This document shows, piece after piece, positions 1 to 7,155 of a DNA stretch of 62,215 nucleotides. A program made the translations under genes and the position numbers. Source of the stretch: Flavimaricola sp. GTDB lineage: Bacteria > Pseudomonadota > Alphaproteobacteria > Rhodobacterales > Rhodobacteraceae. The notes beneath the pieces are model-generated. The model made no database searches and was not told the DNA's origin. It saw only the letters and a list, made by a program, of their open reading frames with translations. How positions within the stretch are numbered: position 1 is the first letter of the stretch; the number at the start of each line of letters is the position of its first letter. The DNA lies in contig JAQWWH010000049.1 in the NCBI GenBank assembly GCA_029255105.1, forward strand, positions 1 through 62,215. The letters are read 5' to 3'.

Positions 1-356
1 CCACCCGTCGAAAAAGCGGGCCGTTGACCAAAGGCGATATCGTCGGGCCGGGAGGGTGTTCCGGTCTGGCTGCAGCCCGGCGTGTGCTTGCTTCTGGCAC
101 CATGCGAAGCCGCAGACGCACACCATATGTTCGAAGAGCGCACAGCCGCCCTGTCCCCAAAATCACACTATGAGGTCAGGCCATGTCACCCTTTGCCGGG
201 ACTGGTCCGCCCAAGAGGGTCAATCTGTCCGGACATTAACGATGTAAACCTGACGCAAAAATATGACTCGTGCGGGACGTCCTGTTGCCTGAGACGCCAG
301 CCAAGACGACGACCCTTTGTAAGCCTTCTCCCATTTATCCGGCAAAGAGGACAAGA
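1..356. other. Left-edge non-coding region upstream of pucBA relic
   Basis: No convincing gene is visible. The open frames here have arginine-rich, low-complexity translations typical of GC-rich non-coding DNA. One perfect 10-base palindrome, TGTCCGGACA, lies at 226-235, about 120 bases before the decayed pucB start. This is where a puc promoter would be expected, but no clear regulator motif could be read. Confidence 0.5.
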
Positions 357-524
357 ATGGCGGACTCTGGAAAGTCTAGACCTACCGGCCCGACGCTCGA
401 AGAGGCGGAGAAAATTCACGCCTATCGCATTGATAGAAAATCGTTTTTTTGCGAGGCCGCGGTGCTGGCCAATATTATGTTTGCAATCTCCAGCCCTGGC
501 TCGGGCAGGGAGGGCACGGCATGA
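357..524 (+). pseudogene. Decayed light-harvesting complex beta subunit (pucB-like)
   Basis: The 55-codon frame reads like an LH2 beta antenna polypeptide: a TGPTLEEAEKIHAY stretch, then a hydrophobic helix ending in VLANIMFAISSP. In the family this part reads roughly WPTGLTLEEAEEIHAYLIDGT, then AVLAHIM and SPWLG. Three lesions are visible. The bacteriochlorophyll-binding His of the helix is Asn (codon AAT). One base is missing near 494-496, so the terminal PWLG appears only in the next frame (497-505). The expected stop after it is CAG (506-508), one transition from TAG. A GGGAGGG ribosome site at 508-514 lies before the alpha gene, and AGAGGA lies before this start. The translated relic overlaps the alpha start by ATGA. 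The family call rests on motif memory, not on an alignment. Confidence 0.75.
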
Positions 525-721
525 ACAATGCAAGAATGCGGCTTGTCGTTTCACCGACCATTGGAATTCAGCTCTTTCTCGGTCCGGTGGCCGTTGGATC
601 GTTCTCGGACAATATGCAAGTGGTCAGGAATTCCCCACCGGTGAAGGACGTCTTACAGGGCGTTTCCATCGGCATCGAAGGTCAAATGGGTTCCGCAGCA
701 ATGCTGGACAAGTCAGGTTGA
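521..721 (+). pseudogene. Decayed light-harvesting complex alpha subunit (pucA-like)
   Basis: The 66-codon frame begins MNNARMRLVVSPTIGIQLFL, close to the N-terminus of LH2 alpha polypeptides (MNNAKMWLVV, PTVGIPLFL), followed by a helix-like segment. The conserved Trp after MNNAxM is Arg (one base from TGG). The Pro of GIPLF is Gln. The bacteriochlorophyll-ligating His expected in the SFAVHM region is Asn within SFSDNM. The frame is still open, but without the His it should not bind pigment. Placement after the beta relic, with a good ribosome site and 6-base spacing, matches pucBA order. No pucC, pucDE or bch gene follows in the window. Confidence 0.75.
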
Positions 722-851
722 GACGTCGCAAAGGTTGCTCTTGTTTTGCCTACGGCTGGCGGAAACGAAGTGTCCACCCGCATGCCGCATCCATTTTTCG
801 GCTCGCAACGTTTGCGATCCCGCCTTGGAGTGACCCTCGCTGGGCCGTAAG
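722..851. other. Spacer between pucA relic and PanB-like gene
   Basis: Nothing recognisable. No pucC or pucDE remnant could be identified between the alpha relic and the end of the convergent PanB-like gene. Confidence 0.4.
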
Positions 852-1643
852 TCAGCCTAGCCTTTGGCGAAAAAGTCCAAGTTCGGCGGGGTCCATCTTC
901 AGGATATGTTCATCTGCCGGAAACCTGCCGGTCTCAACGTCTTGACAGTACTCCTCAAAGGCTGCGATCCGCTCTTTTTGCAGCCTGTCATACTCACCGG
1001 CAAAGTCCCGGTAGACTTTGGAATGTCGCGGCATATGACCCCGGTTCGCCCCCAGAATATCGTCTGCGAAAAGGTATTGCGCGTCGCAGCCTGCCCCTGC
1101 CCCCATCGAGAGCATGATAAGGGAGGTTCGTTCGGAAATGGCCTGCGCCACCTCGACCGGGACCACCTCGATCTCGGCACCAAAGGCACCCGCAGCCTCA
1201 AGGGCTTGCACGGCTTCCCAAATTGCCATGGCGCTGTCTGCGGTCTTGCCCACCGCCTTGAACCCGCCGGTCCAGGTGCGGCGCGAAGGGACAAGGCCGA
1301 CATGGCCAATGACAGGCACCGCCTCATCCGCCATCGCCTTGATCGTGGCGAAAGAGGCTGAGCAATAGACGGCATCGGCGCCATGCTGGAGCATTCGGAA
1401 CGACCAACGGATGAAATCCTCGGAGGTCCCGACGTCAATGTAATCCATGCCCGGGATCGAAAAGAGGGAGGGTGCGACGTCGCGATAGTCTGGCCTGCAC
1501 AGCAGCTCTGGCGGAACAGAGACAAGGTCGATGCCCGAGCGTTCCGCCGCTGCAGCCTCGTCCATCGTGGTCACCCGCAGCATGGTCAGCTGCCGCTCGC
1601 CCTTGAGCGCCCTTAGGTCGGCGACCGTCAGTCTCTTGGCCAT
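852..1643 (-). CDS. PanB-like ketopantoate hydroxymethyltransferase family protein
   Basis: 263 residues of the PanB / PEP-mutase TIM-barrel superfamily. PanB landmarks are kept at VIGHVGL (His114), TGGFKAVG (126-132), IEVVPVE (Glu159, aligning with the catalytic Glu181 of E. coli PanB) and SMGAGAGCDAQYL. The residues that bind Mg2+ in PanB are gone: the GDS motif is SVPPE (42-46), the ADLPF motif is SIPGM (62-66) and the KIEGG motif is YCSAS (93-97). It is therefore unlikely to make ketopantoate. It is the last gene of the moc-like operon, 12 bases after the Rieske gene, with an AAAGGGGG ribosome site. PanB uses methylene-tetrahydrofolate, and the neighbouring oxygenase could release a one-carbon unit, so a role in handling that unit is possible but only inferred. 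Confidence 0.75.
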   Translation of the reverse strand: MAKRLTVADLRALKGERQLTMLRVTTMDEAAAAERSGIDLVSVPPELLCRPDYRDVAPSLFSIPGMDYIDVGTSEDFIRWSFRMLQHGADAVYCSASFATIKAMADEAVPVIGHVGLVPSRRTWTGGFKAVGKTADSAMAIWEAVQALEAAGAFGAEIEVVPVEVAQAISERTSLIMLSMGAGAGCDAQYLFADDILGANRGHMPRHSKVYRDFAGEYDRLQKERIAAFEEYCQDVETGRFPADEHILKMDPAELGLFRQRLG

Positions 1644-1655
1644 GACCGGCCCCCT

Positions 1656-1967
1656 TTATATATTGATCTCAATCTTGCCGTCGCGCACCCGTGCGGGATA
1701 GGTGGCCAGGTTCACGCAGACCGGCGCCCGAAGGGCTGCACCGGTCTGGTAGTTGAACCGGCCGTTGTGTTTCGGGCATTCGATGGTTTCGTCCATCACC
1801 AACCCGCCGGCCAAGTGGACCTTTTCATGCGTGCAAAGTCCATCGGTCGCCCAGACGCCGCCGGACAGATCGCGGTAGACGGCAAAGGTCCGGTCCCCAT
1901 GGTCGAACCGGATCACATCCTCTTCGTCGATCTCGTCGAGGTCGCAAACTTCCGTCCATTCAGCCAT
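1656..1967 (-). CDS. Rieske [2Fe-2S] ferredoxin, MocE-like
   Basis: 103 residues, a complete small Rieske ferredoxin. The cluster ligands are Cys45 and His47 (CTH) and Cys64 and His67 (CPKH), with the usual 16-residue spacing. Rieske ferredoxins of this size carry electrons to oxygenases. Here the likely partner is the MocD-like membrane oxygenase at 7156-8235, as in rhizopine catabolism, where MocD and MocE work with the reductase MocF. No ferredoxin reductase gene is in the window, so electrons must come from a reductase encoded elsewhere. The start has a GAAAGGAAA ribosome site. It lies 61 bases after the transporter ATPase, so it is probably co-transcribed. Confidence 0.88.
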   Translation of the reverse strand: MAEWTEVCDLDEIDEEDVIRFDHGDRTFAVYRDLSGGVWATDGLCTHEKVHLAGGLVMDETIECPKHNGRFNYQTGAALRAPVCVNLATYPARVRDGKIEINI

Positions 1968-2028
1968 CTGCTTTTCCTTTCAATACTCTCTCAAACACCA
2001 TGGCCGCACGGACAGGGCCACAGAATGC

Positions 2029-2799
2029 TCAGGCCGCACCTTCGTATTCAGGTTGGGTCTTGGCCCCGGTGATATAGGCCACAACGTCCTGACCGTCGGT
2101 CTCTTCCTTCTTGAGGTTGGCCACGATGCGCCCGCGCCGGAACACGACGATCCGGTCACAAAGATCCATGACCTGCCGCATGTTGTGGCTGATCAGGATC
2201 AGTGGTTCGCCCGCCTCTTTCAGGGTCCGAACGATGTTCTCGACCTGGGCCGTCTCCTGCACACCAAGGGCGGCCGTGGGTTCGTCCATGATGGTCAGCT
2301 TGGAATGGAAGGTTGCGGTCCGGGCGATGGCTACACACTGACGCTGCCCGCCCGACATATTGCGGATGGGGTTGCGGATATTCGGGATCTTGACCGCCGT
2401 CCGCACCAGCGCCTCTTGCGTCGCTTTGCGCATCGCCTTGTAATCCAGAATGGAAAATGGGCCGAGGTTGAACTTAATGATCTCGCGCCCAAGGAACAGG
2501 TTGTCCGGCACATCCAGATCGTCGGCCAGAGCAAGGTTCTGGAACACGGCCTCGATCCCCGCCTCGCGAGCGTCGAGGGGGCCGTCAAAGTTGACCTCTT
2601 TGCCATAGAACAGGATCTTGCCGCGGGTGCGCCGCTCAACCCCGGTGATCTGGCGGACAAAGGTCGACTTGCCCGCCCCGTTGTCCCCCATGATGGCGAC
2701 GTGCTCGCCCATCTTCAGTTCAAAGTTCGCATCCTGTAGGGCGTGGACGCCGCCGTAGTGCTTGGTCAGACCTTCGGTCTTAAGAACAATCTCGGACAT
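2029..2799 (-). CDS. Sugar ABC transporter ATP-binding protein, single-domain RbsA type
   Basis: 256 residues with one ATPase domain: Walker A GDNGAGKST (38-46), signature MSGGQRQ, Walker B LTIMDEP and the His switch in ISHNM. It should power import through the permease at 2810-3883, acting as a homodimer. RbsA-type proteins often carry two ATPase domains; the single-domain form is common in rhizopine- and inositol-type importers. The ATG at 2799 was chosen because AGGAGG sits 6 bases before it; an in-frame GTG or ATG further upstream would overlap the permease gene. The intergenic gap is 10 bases. Confidence 0.92.
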   Translation of the reverse strand: MSEIVLKTEGLTKHYGGVHALQDANFELKMGEHVAIMGDNGAGKSTFVRQITGVERRTRGKILFYGKEVNFDGPLDAREAGIEAVFQNLALADDLDVPDNLFLGREIIKFNLGPFSILDYKAMRKATQEALVRTAVKIPNIRNPIRNMSGGQRQCVAIARTATFHSKLTIMDEPTAALGVQETAQVENIVRTLKEAGEPLILISHNMRQVMDLCDRIVVFRRGRIVANLKKEETDGQDVVAYITGAKTQPEYEGAA

Positions 2800-2809
2800 T
2801 GCGACCTCC

Positions 2810-3883
2810 TCAGGATTTGCTTGCGTTGCGTTGCTGGCGCCACTGGTCAAGAACCACAGCCCCCACGATGATCGCGCCCTTGACCATCTCTTGATAGAAG
2901 GCGTCGAGGCGGAGGAAGGTAAAGCCCGAGATGATGACACCAAAGATCAGGGCGCCAAGGCAGGTGCCGATGATCGACCCGCGTCCACCGGACAAGGACA
3001 CACCCCCGATGACGGCCATGGCGATGGCGTCGAGCTCGTACATGATGCCCATGCCCGACTGGGCGGTCAGATTCTTGGCCGACAGGACCACGGCGGCCAG
3101 AGCGGCCAGAACACCGGCAATCGTGTAGACCAGCACCAGGTGCCGGGCCACGTTTATCCCTGACATGCGGGCGGCGGCCTCGTTCGATCCGATGGCATAG
3201 GTGTGCTTGCCATAAACTGTGTACTTCAGGATGAAGTGAAACAGGATCGCCAGGAAGATAAAGATGAATACCGGCGTCATGCCCGCCCCGATGGCGGCAT
3301 ATTCGTCGGTCGGAAACGAAATCGGGTTGCCCTTTGACCACCATTTGGCGACGCCGCGGGCCGACACCATCATGCCAAGGGTCGCGATAAAGGGCGGGAT
3401 CTTTGTATAGGCAATCAGGGCTCCGTTTATCCCCCCAGCGATGACGCCGCAGGCAAGTCCGACAAGAATTGGCACTGTGACCGGCAGATCCATCGCCCAG
3501 GGGCCAAAAATCGCCTTGGGATTGGGGCTGCCGTTCACCTCGGCCACCTGCGCGAAACTCATCGCGATCATGGCGGTTGCGCCGACGATCGACCCCGAAG
3601 ACAGGTCAATGCCACCGGTTATGATCACTTGGGTCACGCCAAGGGCAATGATGCCGATGATCGCCACCTGCAGGATGATGATCTTTAGCCGGGCCTCGTT
3701 GAAGATACTGTCGAACCGGCCCCTTGTGTCAAAGAGAAAGCTTTGGTCCATGAGCAAGGCCCCGAGGGCCTCGAACACCAGAACGATCAGGACAAGCGCG
3801 ATAAGAACGTTGATTTCAGGCGGGCGGGCCCGTTTGGAATGGTCGTATTTCAGACCTCCTACGCCGTGTGCCGTCTCTGCCAT
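2810..3883 (-). CDS. Sugar ABC transporter permease, RbsC family
   Basis: 357 residues with about ten hydrophobic segments. The first follows a roughly 24-residue cytoplasmic N-terminus (INVLIALVLIVLVFEALGAL). The family motif ITGGIDLSSGSIVG lies in the first third and GGVSLSGGRGSIIGT near the C-terminus; both are typical of RbsC/XylH/MocB-associated permeases. It forms the membrane channel of the importer with the ATPase that follows. It lies 90 bases after the binding-protein gene, with a stem-loop between them that may lower its expression relative to the binding protein. Confidence 0.92.
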   Translation of the reverse strand: MAETAHGVGGLKYDHSKRARPPEINVLIALVLIVLVFEALGALLMDQSFLFDTRGRFDSIFNEARLKIIILQVAIIGIIALGVTQVIITGGIDLSSGSIVGATAMIAMSFAQVAEVNGSPNPKAIFGPWAMDLPVTVPILVGLACGVIAGGINGALIAYTKIPPFIATLGMMVSARGVAKWWSKGNPISFPTDEYAAIGAGMTPVFIFIFLAILFHFILKYTVYGKHTYAIGSNEAAARMSGINVARHLVLVYTIAGVLAALAAVVLSAKNLTAQSGMGIMYELDAIAMAVIGGVSLSGGRGSIIGTCLGALIFGVIISGFTFLRLDAFYQEMVKGAIIVGAVVLDQWRQQRNASKS

Positions 3884-3927
3884 TTCGCTGGGCCTCCCGA
3901 TCCCTGGGTCTTAGTCCGTCGTGACTG

Positions 3928-3955
3928 GAAGAGCGGACCCGAAGGCCCGCTCTTC
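3928..3955 (-). promoter_or_regulatory. Stem-loop between binding-protein and permease genes
   Basis: GAAGAGCGG (3928-3936) pairs with CCGCTCTTC (3947-3955), with a small inner CC-CGAA-GG hairpin. No T run follows on the minus strand, so it looks like an RNA-stabilising or attenuating hairpin rather than a full terminator. Such elements often raise binding-protein yield over permease yield. Confidence 0.5.
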
Positions 3956-3973
3956 TCATTGGTTTTCGAGCGC

Positions 3974-4918
3974 TTAGTTGCGGCTGAGGAAATCGCCGAC
4001 ATTCTCAGGGGTCACCAGCACGAAGGGGATATAGACCTTCTGGTCCACATCCTCGCCTGCCGCCAGAGCCAGCGCTGCATTCACAGCGCCAGATCCCTGA
4101 CCGGCAGCATCCTGAAACACCGTGGCGTCAAGATCGCCTGCCTGCATGGCAAGCAAGGCATCCTGGGTCGCGTCGACGCCTACGACAACCACGTCAGCCA
4201 TGTCCATGCCGCCAGCCTTCATCGCCTGGATGGCGCCGATGGCCATTTCGTCATTGTTGGCAAAGACCACGTCAAAGGGCTCGCCCGAGGACATGAAGTT
4301 AGTCATCAGGTCCTGTGCCTCATCGCGCGACCAGTTTGCGGTCTGACGATCAATCAGGGTGATGAAGTTGCACATGTCGATGCCAAGGATATCGTCCACG
4401 TCCTTGGACCGCTGAACGGCGGCTTGGTTGGAAAGCTGACCCATCAGCAGGTAGCCTTGGGCACCACCGGCCAGACCAGCGGCACGGAGCAGTTGGCAAG
4501 CCTCAAAGGCGGCCAGAGTGCCGGATTCGATCTCGTTCGAGGCGACGAAAGCCTGGTTGTCGGGAAGGGTGTCAACGTTGACGGGCTGGCGATTGACGTA
4601 GACCAGCGGCACACCGGCGGATTCGGCGGCGTTGCTCATTGCTTCGGTGGCCGAGGTGTCCACAGCATTGACGATGATCGCGTCAACACCGCTGGCGATG
4701 AAGTTGTTGATCTGGTCAAGCTGCTTGGCCACGTCGTCTGTCGCGTCTTCGATCTGAAGTTCAACGCCGTCCATCCCAGCGGCGAATTCCTCCATACCGT
4801 TACGCAGCACGGTCAGAAAGTTGTCGTCAAATCGCGCCATGCTGACGCCGATGGTTTCGGCGGTTACAGCCGATCCAAGCAGTGTCACGATACCAGCGGC
4901 AAGAAGTGTCTTTTTCAT
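3974..4918 (-). CDS. Periplasmic sugar-binding protein, MocB/RbsB-like
   Basis: 314 residues. The N-terminus MKKTLLAAGIVTLLGSAVTA is a Sec signal peptide, with cleavage expected just after AETIG begins. The mature protein is a type I periplasmic binding protein (Peripla_BP_4): SGVDAIIVNAVDTSAT, VYVNRQPV, DVVFANNDEMAIGAIQAM and VVGVDATQDAL are the usual ligand-cleft loops. Rhizopine-binding MocB belongs to this family, and the gene context suggests an inositol- or sugar-like ligand. The ATG at 4918 has GGGAGAAC upstream; an in-frame ATG 14 codons earlier lacks a signal-like sequence. Confidence 0.9.
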   Translation of the reverse strand: MKKTLLAAGIVTLLGSAVTAETIGVSMARFDDNFLTVLRNGMEEFAAGMDGVELQIEDATDDVAKQLDQINNFIASGVDAIIVNAVDTSATEAMSNAAESAGVPLVYVNRQPVNVDTLPDNQAFVASNEIESGTLAAFEACQLLRAAGLAGGAQGYLLMGQLSNQAAVQRSKDVDDILGIDMCNFITLIDRQTANWSRDEAQDLMTNFMSSGEPFDVVFANNDEMAIGAIQAMKAGGMDMADVVVVGVDATQDALLAMQAGDLDATVFQDAAGQGSGAVNAALALAAGEDVDQKVYIPFVLVTPENVGDFLSRN

Positions 4919-5001
4919 TCTCGTTCTCCCTGATGGGTGCCGGCACACCCCGTCGATCACCGGAAGCCCTTGCGGGCGATTTGCTCAACACATCCCTCCC
5001 G

Positions 5002-5820
5002 TCAGGTCCTTTCGAACGCGACGCTGGAACGGATGAACGCGAAAGACGCGGCCAGCTCTGCAGCCGGGTCTGTTGCCTGGTGAACAGTCGGCGCAAAGCA
5101 CTCGACCGAAATTGCGCCCGTGTAACCGGCCTGTTGCAGCGCCCGGATCTGGGCAACGTTGCCCAAGCGGTCCTGCGCATCAACATGAACCCGATGGGCA
5201 TCCTGCATCTGCTCGGTTGCCGGCTCTGGATCTGTCACGCCCGAGATGTGGACGATGCCCGTCATCTCGGGAAACAGGTCGCCGCCGCCGGCCAGGTGAT
5301 GATGGAAGGTGTCATGCACCAACCGAAACCGGTCGGTGAGACCAAGGTCGGTGATCGCCTCGACCGCTTCGCTTTTGTGGCGGAGCGAGCAGATGTCAAA
5401 GCCCAGCGGCTCAACCAGGCCGACCAATCCCCGCGCCTCGAGCATGGAGGCAAGCGCCCGGAGCGCGATGCGCAGGTTCGCCTGCCGCTCGCCGTTGCCG
5501 CAGGCCTGACCGTCGTTGCGCGGGATCAGGGCGACACCTTCGGCGCCGCAATCGGCCGCAATGTCGATCAGGCGGGCGGCCTCGGCCTGTTTGGCGTCGG
5601 ACCAGTCGTTAAAGGATTTGACTTCGGCCAGGGCAAGGATGCGTTGCCCACATTCCCTGGCTGTCGCCGCAACAACCGACGGCGCATCGCCATCGAAAAG
5701 GATGCCATCAAGGTCATTCCGGAATTCCACCCCGACGCACCCCAAAGACTGAGCCATCCGCAAGACAGCATCATAGCGCAGACCGGGAACGGTCATGTGA
5801 TTGAGCGCAAAGCCCAGCAT
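5002..5820 (-). CDS. Sugar isomerase/epimerase-like TIM barrel protein, MocC-like
   Basis: 272 residues of the xylose-isomerase-like (AP endonuclease 2) TIM-barrel family. Likely metal and substrate residues are the Glu of LALAEVKSF, the Glu of LVEPLGF, the DTFHHHLAG motif, and HISGVTD with a late VECF. Members include hydroxypyruvate isomerase, IolE and the rhizopine protein MocC. It is the first gene of the minus-strand operon, after a 160-base promoter region holding an operator-like palindrome. The start at 5820 was chosen for its GGAGG ribosome site; longer in-frame versions run into that promoter region. The exact reaction is unknown. Confidence 0.82.
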   Translation of the reverse strand: MLGFALNHMTVPGLRYDAVLRMAQSLGCVGVEFRNDLDGILFDGDAPSVVAATARECGQRILALAEVKSFNDWSDAKQAEAARLIDIAADCGAEGVALIPRNDGQACGNGERQANLRIALRALASMLEARGLVGLVEPLGFDICSLRHKSEAVEAITDLGLTDRFRLVHDTFHHHLAGGGDLFPEMTGIVHISGVTDPEPATEQMQDAHRVHVDAQDRLGNVAQIRALQQAGYTGAISVECFAPTVHQATDPAAELAASFAFIRSSVAFERT

Positions 5821-5967
5821 TGATTTCCTCCAAAGCGAGACCGTTGGCCGGTCTTCCTGTGGCCTCCCCGACCACATTCGCTTCGTCAGACTGTCTTTAC
5901 CGGCAGGCTTCGGTCAATCCGCCGCCTTCATTTCATAGCAAGAATGATAGGATACGCATCAGTCCGA

Positions 5968-5983
5968 TGATGTAATTCCATCA
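5968..5983. promoter_or_regulatory. Operator-like palindrome upstream of MocC-like operon
   Basis: TGATGTAATTCCATCA: half sites TGATG and CATCA with a 6-base spacer. It overlaps the lacI-family stop codon and lies about 150 bases before the MocC-like start. Fifteen of 16 bases match the copy at 7039-7054. A weaker half site, CATCA, sits at 5957-5961. It is the likely binding site of the LacI-family regulator encoded beside it. Confidence 0.6.
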
Positions 5984-7012
5984 GACCGATTCCGGAGTAT
6001 ATAGATCGGGTTGCAAGAAGTATTGCCCGGTCAGATCGACCATGCCGGACTGCGCGGTTGAGGTCATCAGGGTCATCGCCTCAAGGCAGACCTTGGCCAG
6101 AGGGGTTGATATGGCCATGGCCACATAACGGTCCGACAGGGCCGCGCGGGATTCCGGCGTCAGCTCGTTTACCACCAGCGCCACTTCGCCGGGCTGGCGC
6201 GCCTCCCGCAGGGCAGCAATCGCCCCCTCCATCCCGCCACCGGCGACATAGATGCCCCGCAGGTCCGCGTGACGGGCCAAAAGGTCAAGCGTCGCCTCGT
6301 AGGTCAGTTGCCGGGTTTCAAGGTTCACGAGGGTATCGAGCACTTCGTATTGCGGCGCGAACTCGCGAAAATAGCTGCGAAACCCGGTCTCGCGCAGCTC
6401 ATGCCCATGCCAGCGATGCCCGCCGACAAAGACGGCCAGCTTGCCCGGGCGTGGCGCTGCCGTGCCCACCATCCATCCGGCAATACGTCCTATTTTCAAG
6501 TTGTTAAGGCCAATGTAGGCCTGCCTGACCCCCTGGGCAAAATCATTCAGCAGGGCAAAGACGGGAATGCCCCCGGCCTGAATGTCGACCACGGCATCTG
6601 TGATGGTGTGATGCGTGATGGCCGTGGCCGCGATGGCGTCCACCTCGCCGCGCAGAGCGTTCATCTCGGCTATGAAATCCGCCGGGGACTGCGAGGGAGA
6701 GTATCTGATCACCGCCTCGCCCCGGACCCCCTCGATCTCGCGGACGGCGACCTCGATCGCCTGGTGAAACGCCTTGTAGAACGACTGCCGCTCTTTGTGC
6801 AGGACAAATCCAAAGCGCATCTTGCGCAACTCGGGCTGGAGCCTTTGGGCAATCAGGCTGGCGGCGTGATAGCCAATCTCATGGGCGGCATCGAGGACGC
6901 GGCGAGCGGTTTCCTCGCGCACCTTCAGGCGGCCGTTCAACACCCGGTCAACTGTCGCCACGCTGACGCCTGCCCGCCGGGCGACATCGGTTATCGTAGG
7001 TCGTCCGCTCAT
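5981..7012 (-). CDS. LacI-family transcriptional regulator
   Basis: 343 residues. The N-terminal helix-turn-helix and hinge helix read ITDVARRAGVSVATVDRVLN with EIGYHAASLIAQ, standard for LacI. Residues from about 65 onward form a periplasmic-binding-protein-like sensor domain, so it should respond to a sugar-like inducer, plausibly the ligand of the adjacent importer. The DRVLN hinge start (rather than SRVLN) is common in the MocR-adjacent / rhizopine and inositol subgroup. It sits between the two arms of the locus, with operator-like palindromes just before its start and at its end, so it probably controls both the divergent oxygenase gene and the catabolic operon, and itself. Confidence 0.93.
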   Translation of the reverse strand: MSGRPTITDVARRAGVSVATVDRVLNGRLKVREETARRVLDAAHEIGYHAASLIAQRLQPELRKMRFGFVLHKERQSFYKAFHQAIEVAVREIEGVRGEAVIRYSPSQSPADFIAEMNALRGEVDAIAATAITHHTITDAVVDIQAGGIPVFALLNDFAQGVRQAYIGLNNLKIGRIAGWMVGTAAPRPGKLAVFVGGHRWHGHELRETGFRSYFREFAPQYEVLDTLVNLETRQLTYEATLDLLARHADLRGIYVAGGGMEGAIAALREARQPGEVALVVNELTPESRAALSDRYVAMAISTPLAKVCLEAMTLMTSTAQSGMVDLTGQYFLQPDLYTPESV

Positions 7013-7038
7013 TTCGCCCCTCCAGCCCTATCATATCC

Positions 7039-7054
7039 TGATGTGATTCCATCA
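7039..7054. promoter_or_regulatory. Operator-like palindrome 1 in lacI-mocD-like spacer
   Basis: TGATGTGATTCCATCA, differing from the 5968-5983 copy at one base. It lies in the 143-base spacer between the divergent LacI and MocD-like genes, so it can affect both promoters. Confidence 0.6.
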
Positions 7055-7058
7055 CGAG

Positions 7059-7074
7059 TGATGTCTTCGCATGA
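7059..7074. promoter_or_regulatory. Operator-like palindrome 2 in lacI-mocD-like spacer
   Basis: TGATGTCTTCGCATGA: the left half site is identical, and the right half site has one change (CATGA for CATCA). Its start is 20 bases after that of the neighbouring site, about two helix turns, so two regulator dimers could bind on the same DNA face. Confidence 0.45.
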
Positions 7075-7155
7075 TGGAAAATGACAGATTGCGGCGCAAG
7101 CCTCTATGACCGCTCAGGCCACCGGCCTTAATCTGCGCCAACGGGAGGACTTCAC

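Noticed and set aside
226-252. PpsR or FNR binding site before the puc relic
   Set aside because: The TGT-N12-ACA spacing for PpsR and the TTGAT/ATCAA halves for FNR could not be found; only the 10-base palindrome is real.
82-945. 287-codon plus-strand frame at the left edge
   Set aside because: Translation is Arg/Cys/Ser-rich without family likeness, and it overlaps the pucBA relic and the PanB-like gene.
852-1643. True biosynthetic panB
   Set aside because: All three metal-binding motifs of PanB are missing and no panC is near.
3743-4933. 396-codon plus-strand frame antisense to the binding-protein gene
   Set aside because: It is the GC-bias shadow of the binding-protein gene, which has a signal peptide, ribosome site and family motifs.
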